Assembly (NCBI RefSeq): GCF_900116045.1
Contig: NZ_LT630450.1
Coordinates: 1,716,501 to 1,780,500 of the forward strand
Reading direction: 5' to 3'
Length of the DNA stretch: 64,000 nucleotides
Source of the DNA: Desulfovibrio piger
Lineage (GTDB): Bacteria > Desulfobacterota > Desulfovibrionia > Desulfovibrionales > Desulfovibrionaceae
Part shown: positions 46,370 to 53,746 of the stretch, piece after piece
Numbering within the stretch: position 1 is the first letter of the stretch
Layout: the number at the start of each line of letters is the position of its first letter
Position numbers and translations under genes: made by a program
Notes under the pieces: model-generated
Databases searched by the model: none
What the model was told of the DNA's origin: nothing
What the model saw: only the letters and a program-made list of their open reading frames with translations

Positions 46370-47941
46370 ATGGAAAACAGGACGACTCCCCCCTCAACGC
46401 CAAGCCTGGCGCGTCGCTATATATGCAAGCTGCTGGCCAACGTGGCCTCCGTGCCGGTCTATCTGGCCATGGAAGCCATCCTGCCCCGTGCCCTGGGCCC
46501 GGCCATGTACGGCAATTACAGCTTTGCCACCAATTTTTTCCAGCAGCTGTTCATGTTCCTGGACATGGGCACGTCCACCTGTTTCTACAATGCCCTGTCC
46601 CGGCGCCAGTCAGAGACGGGCCTCATCAGCTTCTACATGCGGCTCAGCCTGCTCATCGCCGTCATCAGCCTGCTCATCGCCGGAGCCATGCAGGTGCCCG
46701 CCATCGGCAGCCGGCTCATGCCCGACGTGCCCCTGTGGCTGGCGCCGCTGGCCGCCATCTGGGCCTTTTTGACCTGGTGGGGCCGCGTGCTCCGCTCCAT
46801 GAACGATGCCGTGGGCGCCACCGTGCAGTCCGAGATGGTGCGCACCGTGGTCTCGCTTTCGGCCGTGTTCCTGCTCATCGGCCTGTTCCTGCTGGACTGG
46901 CTGAACATCTTCAGCCTTTTCGGCCAGCAGTACGCCATGCTGGGCGTCACGGCCCTGGGCTACTGGATCGTCACCCGGCGCCACTGGGAACGCTGCTACG
47001 GCGGCCCGGACGCCACCTTCTGCCTGCGCCTGAGCGCCGACAGCAACAAGGCCTACTGCCACGAGTTCTTCACCTACAGTCATCCGCTCTTCGTCCAGGC
47101 CCTGCTTATCTTCCTCATGGCCGCCGCGGAACGCTGGCTGCTGCAGTGGTTCGACGGCAGCGCCGAGCAGGGCTATTTTGCCCTGGGCCACAAGGTCTGC
47201 CTGGCCTGCCTGATGTTCGTCTCGGCCATGACGCCGCTGGTCATGCGTGAGCTCTCCATCGCCTGGGGGCAGCGCGACCTCCAGCTCATGGGCCGTCTGG
47301 TCAACCGCTTCGCCCCCCTGATCTACGCCGTGGCCGCCTACTTCGCCTGCTTCAGCATGGCCGAGGGCCCGGCCCTGGTGCGCATCTTCGGGGGCGCGGA
47401 GTTCACGGCCGCCATCCTGCCCGTGCAGATCATGGCCCTCTACCCCCTGCACCAGTCCTATCTGCAGCTGGCCAGCTCCGTGTTCCACGCCTCGGGCCGC
47501 ACCCGCGAACTGCGCAACCTCACCCTGCTGGAATGCGTCTACGGCATGACCACGGCCTGGTTCCTGCTGGCGCCCGAAGCCTACGGCGGCCTGCATCTGG
47601 GGGCCGTGGGCCTGTCCATCAAGACCATCGCCGTGCAGTGCGTGACCGTCAATATCTGCCTCTGGCGCGCCTCGCGCTTCGTGCCCATCCGCCTGCTGCC
47701 CATCATGCTGCACGAGATCTGGTGCGTGCTGGTGCTGGCCGCCGTGGCCTTTGCCTGCCGCGAGCTCACCCTCATGCTGGGCCTGGGCGGCATCGACTCC
47801 CTGCTGCGCTTCCTGGTCTCCGGCGTCGTCTACACCCTGGCCGCCGCGCTCACGGCCCTGCTCATCCCCCAGCTGCTGGGCATGAGCCGCGCCGAGATGC
47901 GCGAAAAGATCCAGAAGCTGCGTGCCCGCCTGGGACGCTGA
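46370..47941 (+). CDS. Polysaccharide (lipid-linked oligosaccharide) flippase-like protein
   Basis: A 523-residue membrane protein of the MOP superfamily (Wzx/RfbX-like) with twelve to fourteen helices. Opening LANVASVPVYLAMEAILPRALGPAMYGNYSFATNFFQ fits the family, as do FALGHKVCLACLMFVSAMTPLVMREL and VQIMALYPLHQSYLQLASSVFHASGRT. It would move a lipid-linked glycan across the inner membrane. No glycosyltransferases are beside it, so its glycan is unknown. Only AGG is seen before the ATG. Confidence 0.85.
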   Translation: MENRTTPPSTPSLARRYICKLLANVASVPVYLAMEAILPRALGPAMYGNYSFATNFFQQLFMFLDMGTSTCFYNALSRRQSETGLISFYMRLSLLIAVISLLIAGAMQVPAIGSRLMPDVPLWLAPLAAIWAFLTWWGRVLRSMNDAVGATVQSEMVRTVVSLSAVFLLIGLFLLDWLNIFSLFGQQYAMLGVTALGYWIVTRRHWERCYGGPDATFCLRLSADSNKAYCHEFFTYSHPLFVQALLIFLMAAAERWLLQWFDGSAEQGYFALGHKVCLACLMFVSAMTPLVMRELSIAWGQRDLQLMGRLVNRFAPLIYAVAAYFACFSMAEGPALVRIFGGAEFTAAILPVQIMALYPLHQSYLQLASSVFHASGRTRELRNLTLLECVYGMTTAWFLLAPEAYGGLHLGAVGLSIKTIAVQCVTVNICLWRASRFVPIRLLPIMLHEIWCVLVLAAVAFACRELTLMLGLGGIDSLLRFLVSGVVYTLAAALTALLIPQLLGMSRAEMREKIQKLRARLGR

Positions 47942-48250
47942 GGCTGCGGCAGCGGGAAGGAACGGGCCGCATCCCTCCTTCGCCCCGCGCTCCCCCCTCC
48001 TCGCCCACACCGTCCCTGTCACGGGAACAGGGCTGGGCGCAGGAGACCTTCCCGGACACAGGCCCCCGGGAACGGCGGGCGCAGGCCGCTCCTGTGAGGG
48101 AGGGGTGCCGGGCCCCGTCACCCGGGAGGGCAGGCCGGGCATGGGCACGGGAGCCGCCCCGGCAAGGCTCCTGGCAGGGACGGCGCAGGGAAAATCCTCC
48201 GGCGGGGGAGCTGCCCCCTTGCAATATTTCCGTCCCGGGACTAGTTTTTT
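47942..48250. other. Intergenic region upstream of the TPP riboswitch
   Basis: About 310 GC-rich bases with no plausible gene. TTGCAATATTTCCG around 48220 is the only AT-rich patch and probably lies near the thi promoter. Confidence 0.4.
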
Positions 48251-48358
48251 GCTTCCGGCTGGGGGAGCCTGCGGGCTGAGAAAGGGTGCAAGGACCCTGA
48301 CCCCTAGGATCGCCGTGCGATCCTGTACCTGATGCAGATAGTGCTGTCGAAGGGAAGC
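48251..48358 (+). promoter_or_regulatory. TPP riboswitch (THI element)
   Basis: GCTTCC at the start pairs with GGAAGC at the end as P1. The core has GGGGAGCCTGCGGGCTGAGAA with the THI-box GGCTGAGA, a stem with GGGT/ACCC, a variable P3a hairpin (AGGATCGCCGTGCGATCCT), and GTACCTGATGCAGATAGTGCTG matching the ACCTGATC..TAATGC box. Thiamine pyrophosphate binding would promote the downstream terminator and shut off thiSGH. Confidence 0.93.
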
Positions 48359-48390
48359 TGGCAACGTGCGCTTTTTGTGCGCCCAACGTG

Positions 48391-48427
48391 CCCGTTTCGC
48401 CCTCTTGCAAGGTGGACGGGTTTTTTT
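48391..48427 (+). terminator. Riboswitch expression-platform terminator
   Basis: CCCGT..CGCC pairs with GGTGGACGGG and is followed by seven T residues, ending 11 bases before the thiS start. Its place between aptamer and gene shows transcriptional control. Confidence 0.85.
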
Positions 48428-48438
48428 GTGGAGGCAGT

Positions 48439-48639
48439 ATGCAACTCACCATCAATGGCGAAGCCTGTACCTGTGCCGAAGGCCTGACCGTGGCGGCCCT
48501 GCTGCGGGAGCGGGAACACGATGCCACCGCCGTGGTCGTGGAACACAACGGCCGGATCGTGCCCGCCGCGGACTTCGCGGCCACCGCCCTGAACGAAGGC
48601 GACGTGCTGGAGATCGTGCAGTTCGTGGGCGGCGGTTAG
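48439..48639 (+). CDS. thiS: Sulfur carrier protein ThiS
   Basis: A 66-residue ubiquitin-like protein that carries the sulfur for the thiazole of thiamine as a C-terminal thiocarboxylate. It has the beta-grasp pattern ([50 protein letters not shown]) and ends in the required Gly-Gly. GGAGG lies before the ATG, exposed only when the upstream terminator is not formed. First gene of thiSGH. Confidence 0.95.
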   Translation: MQLTINGEACTCAEGLTVAALLREREHDATAVVVEHNGRIVPAADFAATALNEGDVLEIVQFVGGG

Positions 48640-48715
48640 CCGCCGGCGCGACGACGTTTTTTCTTCCCCTGCGCCTGTGCGCACCGCGCGGCCCGGTCGG
48701 CCGCAGGAGACCATC

Positions 48716-49501
48716 ATGAGCGATTTTCAGAACAACGATCCCCTCATCATCGGCGGCGTGGAACTGCAGAGCCGCCTGTTCATCGGCACCGGCAAATACA
48801 GCAATGACGCCCTCATCCCCGACGTCTGCGCCAGCAGCGGCGCGCAGGTGATCACCGTGGCCATGCGCCGCGTGGAAAAAGGCCGGCAGGGCATCATGGG
48901 CCACATCCCCTCCCACATGCGGCTGCTGCCCAACACCTCCGGCGCCCGCACCGCCGAAGAGGCCGTGCGCCTGGCCCGGCTGGCCCGTGCCGCCGGCTGC
49001 GGCGACTGGATCAAGATCGAGGTCATCTCCGATACCCGCCACCTGCTGCCCGACGGCTACGAGACCGCCAAGGCCACCGAGATCCTGGCCAGGGAGGGCT
49101 TCACCGTGCTGCCCTACATCAATCCCGACCTCTATGTGGCCCGCGCCTGCGTGGATGCCGGTGCCGCCGCCGTCATGCCCCTGGGCGCGCCCATCGGCAC
49201 CAACCGCGGCCTGCGCACCCGCGAGATGATCGGCATCCTCATCGAAGAGATCGACCTGCCCATCGTGGTGGACGCCGGTATCGGCCTGCCCTCCCATGCC
49301 TGCGAGGCCATGGAGATGGGCGCCGCCGCCTGCCTGGTGAACACCGGCATCGCCTCGTCCACCGATCCTGTGCTCATGGGCCGCGCCTTCCGCCAGGCCG
49401 TGGAAGCCGGTCGCGCCGCCTGGCTGGCCGGTCCCGGTGCCGTGAGCGCCAGCGGCGAAGGCGCCCGGGCTTCCTCCCCGCTGACGGGCTTCCTGCGCTA
49501 G
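48716..49501 (+). CDS. thiG: Thiazole synthase ThiG
   Basis: A 261-residue TIM-barrel enzyme that builds the thiazole phosphate from 1-deoxy-D-xylulose 5-phosphate, dehydroglycine and ThiS thiocarboxylate. The Schiff-base lysine is K100 in [53 protein letters not shown] and [20 protein letters not shown] are typical. AGGAGA precedes the ATG. Confidence 0.97.
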   Translation: MSDFQNNDPLIIGGVELQSRLFIGTGKYSNDALIPDVCASSGAQVITVAMRRVEKGRQGIMGHIPSHMRLLPNTSGARTAEEAVRLARLARAAGCGDWIKIEVISDTRHLLPDGYETAKATEILAREGFTVLPYINPDLYVARACVDAGAAAVMPLGAPIGTNRGLRTREMIGILIEEIDLPIVVDAGIGLPSHACEAMEMGAAACLVNTGIASSTDPVLMGRAFRQAVEAGRAAWLAGPGAVSASGEGARASSPLTGFLR

Positions 49502-49514
49502 GTCGGAGGCAGAC

Positions 49515-50636
49515 ATGGAAAACTTTCAGCAATATCTGGAGAGCTGGCCGCGCGAACGCCGCAGCCGGATAGCCGCCGGCGCCACCGAAGACCAGGTGCG
49601 CGCCGTGCTGCGCAAGGACTACCTGCAGCCCGCCGACTTCCTGACCCTGCTTTCGCCCGCGGCCGCGCCCCTGCTGGAGCAGATGGCCCAGCGCGCCCAT
49701 GAGCTGACCCTGCGCTACTTCGGCCGGGCCGTGAACCTGTTCACGCCGCTCTATGTGTCGGACTACTGCACCAACCAGTGCCGTTACTGCGGCTTCAATG
49801 CCAACAACACGCAGCCGCGCCGCCACCTGAGCCCCGACGAGGCCTACGAAGAGGCCAGGGCCATCGCCGACATGGGCCTGCAGCACATCCTGCTGCTCAC
49901 CGGCGATGCCCGCAAGCTCTCCTCGCCCGAGTACATCGCGGAGATCGCCCGCCGCATCAAGCCCCTGTTCGCCAGCGTGGGCATCGAAGTCTATTCCATG
50001 ACCGAGGACGAATACCGTCTCATGGTGGAAAGCGGCGTGGACAGCATGACCATGTTCCAGGAGACCTACAATCCCGAGCTCTACGACTGGCTGCATCCGG
50101 TGGGCCCCAAGAAGGACTACGCCTTCCGCCTCAACGCCCCCGAACGCGCCGCCCGCGCGGGCATGCGCTCCCTGGGCCTGGGCGCCCTGCTGGGCCTGGA
50201 CGAGTTCGAACAGGACGCCTTCGCCACCGGCCTGCACGCCTGGTGGCTGCTGCGCCATTACCCCGGCGTGGACGTGGGCCTGTCCATCCCCCGCATCTGC
50301 TCGCACGAGGGCAGCTTCGACATCCCGCACGCCCTCGATGACCGCCGCTTCGTGCAGTATGTGACGGCCCTGCGCTGCTTCCTGCCGCGCTCGTCCATCA
50401 CCTGCTCCAGCCGCGAGAGCGCCTTCATGCGCGACCACCTGATCCCGCTGGGCGTGACCCGCGTCTCGGCCGGCGTGTCCACCGCCGTGGGCGGCCGCAA
50501 GACCCACGCCGACAACAGCGGCCAGTTCGACATCACCGACCACCGCAGCGTGGCGCAGATGATCGCCGACCTGGCCAGGAACGGCTACCAGGCCGTCATC
50601 AAGGACTGGGAAGACCCCACCCTGACCCACGCCTAG
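49515..50636 (+). CDS. thiH: Tyrosine lyase ThiH (radical SAM)
   Basis: A 373-residue radical-SAM enzyme that cleaves tyrosine to dehydroglycine and p-cresol for the thiazole ring, the anaerobic route. The cluster motif is C85-x3-C89-x2-C92 (DYCTNQCRYCGF). ITCSSRESAFMRDHLIPLGVTRVSAGVSTAVGG near the end matches ThiH rather than the related HydG. It starts 13 bases after thiG. Downstream are repeats that split it from thiF. Confidence 0.97.
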   Translation: MENFQQYLESWPRERRSRIAAGATEDQVRAVLRKDYLQPADFLTLLSPAAAPLLEQMAQRAHELTLRYFGRAVNLFTPLYVSDYCTNQCRYCGFNANNTQPRRHLSPDEAYEEARAIADMGLQHILLLTGDARKLSSPEYIAEIARRIKPLFASVGIEVYSMTEDEYRLMVESGVDSMTMFQETYNPELYDWLHPVGPKKDYAFRLNAPERAARAGMRSLGLGALLGLDEFEQDAFATGLHAWWLLRHYPGVDVGLSIPRICSHEGSFDIPHALDDRRFVQYVTALRCFLPRSSITCSSRESAFMRDHLIPLGVTRVSAGVSTAVGGRKTHADNSGQFDITDHRSVAQMIADLARNGYQAVIKDWEDPTLTHA

Positions 50637-50639
50637 GCA

Positions 50640-50882
50640 GAGTGTTGCTGAGGGGAGGGGGACCCCATCGCTGCTGTCGATGCCCGTAGCTTCCTTTGTC
50701 GCAACGGGCACGGCTTTGCAGGCCGTATTTTGAGGGGAGGGGGGACCCCTCGCGCTGCTGTCGATGCCCGTAGCTTCCTTTGTCGCAACGGGCACGGCCC
50801 TGCGGGCCGCCATTCGGTCGCTGCTGGCGCGAGAGGGGTCCCCCCTCCCCTCAAGCTCCCCTCCCCCTCCCCAGCGCGCTTT
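50640..50882 (+). repeat. Family A hairpin with two nested REP-like (family B) units
   Basis: A left arm TTGAGGGGAGGGGGGACCCC near 50730 and its complement GGGGTCCCCCCTCCCCTCAA near 50836 flank a family B unit (GCCCGTAGCTTCCT..GTCGCAACGGGC at 50766-50793) that lies in the place of the loop. A second B unit at 50682-50709 precedes it. The element ends in CCCCAGCGCGCTTT at 50882. It sits immediately 3' of thiH. Confidence 0.85.
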
Positions 50883-51081
50883 ATTCGGGAGGGACGTCTT
50901 TCCGCCGGAAAGACGTCCCTCCTTTTCATACGGGGGCGGGCAGACCACCTCTTCATGAGGGGCCGGGTTCGCCCGTTGTGGCCGGGTCCCTGTCCATTCC
51001 TGCGGATGCGGCCCGGAAAAGGCTGTTTCAGGATGAAGTGTGGACGCATCCATCCGTAAACCGTTTTTCAGGGAGTCTGCC

Positions 51082-51693
51082 ATGAGTGAGAACGTGTTGC
51101 GTCAGGGCCTGACGCGCTATCTTTCCCCGGCCCGGCTGGAGGCCCTGCGTGCCGCCCGGGTGGGCGTGGCCGGTGCGGGCGGCCTGGGCTCCAATGCCGT
51201 CCTGATGCTGGCCCGCAGCGGTGTGGAACATTTCCTGCTCATCGACGATGACGTGGTGGATGCGTCCAACCTCAACCGGCAGCAGTTCTGGCCCCGGCAT
51301 CTGGGCCGCCCCAAGGTGGAGGCCCTGGCCGAACTGGTGCGGGAGCTGAACCCCGATGCCCGGGTGGAGACCTGCCGCCTGCGCATCGACGCCGCCAACG
51401 TGGACGGGCTGGTGGCCCGCTGCCCCCTGTGGCTGGAAGCCCTGGACGGCGCGGCGGACAAGCGCCTGCTGGTGGAAAGGGCCATGCTCTCGGGCCGCCG
51501 CATCGCCAGTGCCTCGGGCATGGGCGGCTTTGGCGGCAAGCCCATGCAAAAACGCGTGCTGGGCAATCTGGTGCTGGTGGGCGACTTCGAGACCGACATC
51601 CTCGAATATCCGCCCCTGGCCCCGCGCGTGACCGAGGCCGCGGCCCTGCTGGCCGACGCCATGCTGGGATTCATCCTCACCGGCGTGGGATAG
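51082..51693 (+). CDS. thiF: ThiS adenylyltransferase ThiF (short form)
   Basis: A 203-residue E1-like enzyme that adenylates the ThiS C-terminus. The nucleotide loop GAGGLGS is at 31-37, with DDDVVDASNLNRQQFWPRHLGRPKVEAL as the E1 signature. This is the short version: it lacks the CxxC zinc sites of E. coli ThiF, as in other anaerobes. GGGAG lies before the ATG at 51082. It follows the thiH repeats by 200 bases and may be read from the same riboswitch-controlled transcript. Confidence 0.93.
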   Translation: MSENVLRQGLTRYLSPARLEALRAARVGVAGAGGLGSNAVLMLARSGVEHFLLIDDDVVDASNLNRQQFWPRHLGRPKVEALAELVRELNPDARVETCRLRIDAANVDGLVARCPLWLEALDGAADKRLLVERAMLSGRRIASASGMGGFGGKPMQKRVLGNLVLVGDFETDILEYPPLAPRVTEAAALLADAMLGFILTGVG

Positions 51694-51774
51694 GTCTTTT
51701 CTGGGGGGGCTCCTTCCCTTGATGCCTTGCGCCTGACGCGGCCTGAAAAGGAGGACGTGCCCATCCCACAGCTG

Positions 51775-51818
51775 CCTGTATCGCCAACGGGTACGGCCTG
51801 CGGCTGCCTTACGTCGCT
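51775..51818 (+). repeat. Degenerate family B unit
   Basis: TATCGCCAACGGGTACGGCC and TGCGGCTGCC align part by part with the second half of the B unit after thiH (GTCGCAACGGGCACGGCCCT and GCGGGCCGCC), including a closing GTCGCT. Confidence 0.5.
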
Positions 51819-51906
51819 ACGGACAAAGGGATGGCCCGCCCCTTTTTCTCCATGTTTCTCCATAACGACAGGATGGCCCTTGTCGGCACCTGCCCAGAGC
51901 CATGAC

Positions 51907-51951
51907 GAACGTACGGCCCCGGACTGCATGGCAGTCCGGGGCCGTACGTTC
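51907..51951. repeat. Perfect 21-bp inverted repeat
   Basis: GAACGTACGGCCCCGGACTGC and its complement flank ATG. It separates the thiF end from family A copy 6. There is no T run; it could stop or stabilise transcripts. Confidence 0.9.
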
Positions 51952-51955
51952 TGAT

Positions 51956-52035
51956 AAAGCGCGCTGGGGAGGGGGAGGGGAGCTTGAGGGGAGGGGGGAC
52001 CTCCTCTCGCGCTAGGCGAGGGGTCCCCTCTCCCC
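51956..52035 (-). repeat. Intergenic hairpin repeat, family A, copy 6
   Basis: Oriented with the aldolase gene ending at 52045. TTGAGGGGAGGGGGGACC pairs with GGTCCCCTCTCCCCTCAA with one mismatch around a loop that includes CTCGCGCT; it ends in CCCCAGCGCGCTTT. Confidence 0.82.
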
Positions 52036-52044
52036 TCAATAAAA

Positions 52045-52692
52045 CTACAGCCCGGCCAGCAGCTGGATAGCGGCCAGATGTTCCAGTTCTTCGCTGAGGG
52101 TGAGGGCCTGGCCCGGACAGGGGGCCGAGGCGCACAGGCCGTGGCGGGCCATCCACACGGCCTCGAAATCGCGGGCGGCCTGCCCCACGGCCTCGGCCAG
52201 CTGGCGGGTGCCGGGTTCGAAGGCCGGAGCGTAGCCCAGCCGGGCCCGCCAGACGCCGGACTCGAAGACCGGCAGTTTCAAAAAGCGCTCCTGCCAGTCC
52301 TCCCGGCTCTCCAGCTTCAGGGCCAGGGCCAGCAGCTGCCGGGGATGGGTGTGCAGGATGGCCCCGCACTGGGGGCGGGCCGCGTAGACTTCCAGATGCA
52401 TGAGGCCTTCGCTGGACGACGGCCCGCCGTACAGGGTGGCGCCGCTCCGGGCATCCAGCACGCACAGGTCCCGGAGCGTCAGGCGCCCCTTGGCCGCGCC
52501 GCTGCGGGTGATGACGATGCGCTCGCCTTCGGGGCTTTGCCAGCGGCAGCTGGCGTTACCGTTGCAGCCGGCCAGCATGCCGCCGTGCCAGGCTTCGCGG
52601 CAGACGTCGGCCAGCTCCCGGACGATGGACGACGGCAGCCCGGCCAGGGCGATGTCCCGGCCCCGGCGCTGATGGAAACAGGGAAAAGGCAT
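52045..52692 (-). CDS. Class II aldolase/adducin family protein
   Basis: A 215-residue zinc-dependent aldolase or epimerase of the FucA/AraD family. GCNGNAS (42-48) binds phosphate, E95 in PSSSEGLMH is the catalytic acid/base position, and H114, H116 (HTHP) with H184 (ARHGL) are the metal ligands. Substrate unclear; related enzymes act on fuculose, rhamnulose or methylthioribulose phosphates. It starts 3 bases after thiL. Last gene of the uvrD-thiL unit. Confidence 0.9.
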   Translation of the reverse strand: MPFPCFHQRRGRDIALAGLPSSIVRELADVCREAWHGGMLAGCNGNASCRWQSPEGERIVITRSGAAKGRLTLRDLCVLDARSGATLYGGPSSSEGLMHLEVYAARPQCGAILHTHPRQLLALALKLESREDWQERFLKLPVFESGVWRARLGYAPAFEPGTRQLAEAVGQAARDFEAVWMARHGLCASAPCPGQALTLSEELEHLAAIQLLAGL

Positions 52693-52695
52693 GGT

Positions 52696-53745
52696 CTAGG
52701 CCTCCGCGGATACGGCAAAATGGTCGAAGCCCCGGAGCGTGTCCAGCGGCTCGTTGTTGCAGGTCAGTTCCCCGTCATCGGTGATGGTGCCGATGCTCAT
52801 GAAGCCGGGGATGGCCGCGTGCAGGATGGGCAGCATGTCCGGGGCGCAGGAGCCCAGCAGGGCGTAATCCTCGCCGCCCAGCAGGGCCTCGTGCACGGGG
52901 TTGAGCCCGTTCTCGCGGGCATGGCGCACCACTTCGGGATGGAGCATGCCCTGCGGCAGCAGGATGGCCGCCCCCAGACCGCTGTCCGTGGCGGTGCCCG
53001 TGTCGCCTTCGCGCCGGGCCCGGCTCTCGCCGGTACGGCCCAGCAGGCGCGGCAGGTCGCGCATGATGCCGTCGGAAAGGTCCATCAGTGCCGGGGGACG
53101 GGCATTGGCGCCCGCCCGGGCCAGCATGAGCCCGGCATCCACCTGCGGCACGGGCAAAAGATGTGCGGCGCAGGCAGCGGGCCAGCGCTCCAGCGCGGCC
53201 CGGCCTTCCCGCTCCAGCACCTGCAGGCCCACGCGGGCCAGGCCCGGACGCCCCACCACGAACAGGCTGTCCCCGGGCATGGAGCCGCCCCGCACGAGGA
53301 AGTCCCCGCCCGTGTAGGATTCGCCCCAGATGGTGATGCACACATGCAGGAAAGGGCTGCGGGACAAATCGCCGCCCGCCAGGGCCAGGCGCTGTTCCTG
53401 CGCCAGGGCGGCCATGCCGGAGAAAAAGCGGTCGAGCCACAGCGCATCCACGTCATCGGGCAGGCCCAGGGCCAGGGTGAAGGCCAGCGGACGGCCGCCG
53501 CAGGCCGCGATGTCGCTCACATTGACGGCCAGGGCCTTGTGGCCGATCTCCTCGGGCGTGAAATAGGACCGCCGGAAGTGGACATCCTCCAGAAAAAGGT
53601 CGCTGCTCACGCACAGGGGCGTGCCGGCCTTGAGCACGGCGCAGTCGTCGCCCCTGCCCAGCAGCAGGGAAGGGTGCGTGGCCGGGAAATGCCGGGCCAG
53701 GCAGGCAAGGATGCTGTCCTCGGAAGCGCGCGAAGGCTGGGACAT
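52696..53745 (-). CDS. thiL: Thiamine-monophosphate kinase ThiL
   Basis: A 349-residue enzyme that makes thiamine pyrophosphate from the monophosphate. Family traits: LLGRGDDCAVL, SSDLFLEDVHFRRSYFTPEEIGHKALAVNVSDIAACGG, and GGDLSRSP. It ends with DGELTCNNEPLDTLRGFDHF. It is separated from the thiSGHF cluster and not under that riboswitch; instead it follows the helicase with a 1-base gap. GGAGG before the ATG lies within the helicase stop region. Confidence 0.95.
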   Translation of the reverse strand: MSQPSRASEDSILACLARHFPATHPSLLLGRGDDCAVLKAGTPLCVSSDLFLEDVHFRRSYFTPEEIGHKALAVNVSDIAACGGRPLAFTLALGLPDDVDALWLDRFFSGMAALAQEQRLALAGGDLSRSPFLHVCITIWGESYTGGDFLVRGGSMPGDSLFVVGRPGLARVGLQVLEREGRAALERWPAACAAHLLPVPQVDAGLMLARAGANARPPALMDLSDGIMRDLPRLLGRTGESRARREGDTGTATDSGLGAAILLPQGMLHPEVVRHARENGLNPVHEALLGGEDYALLGSCAPDMLPILHAAIPGFMSIGTITDDGELTCNNEPLDTLRGFDHFAVSAEA

Positions 53746-53746
53746 A

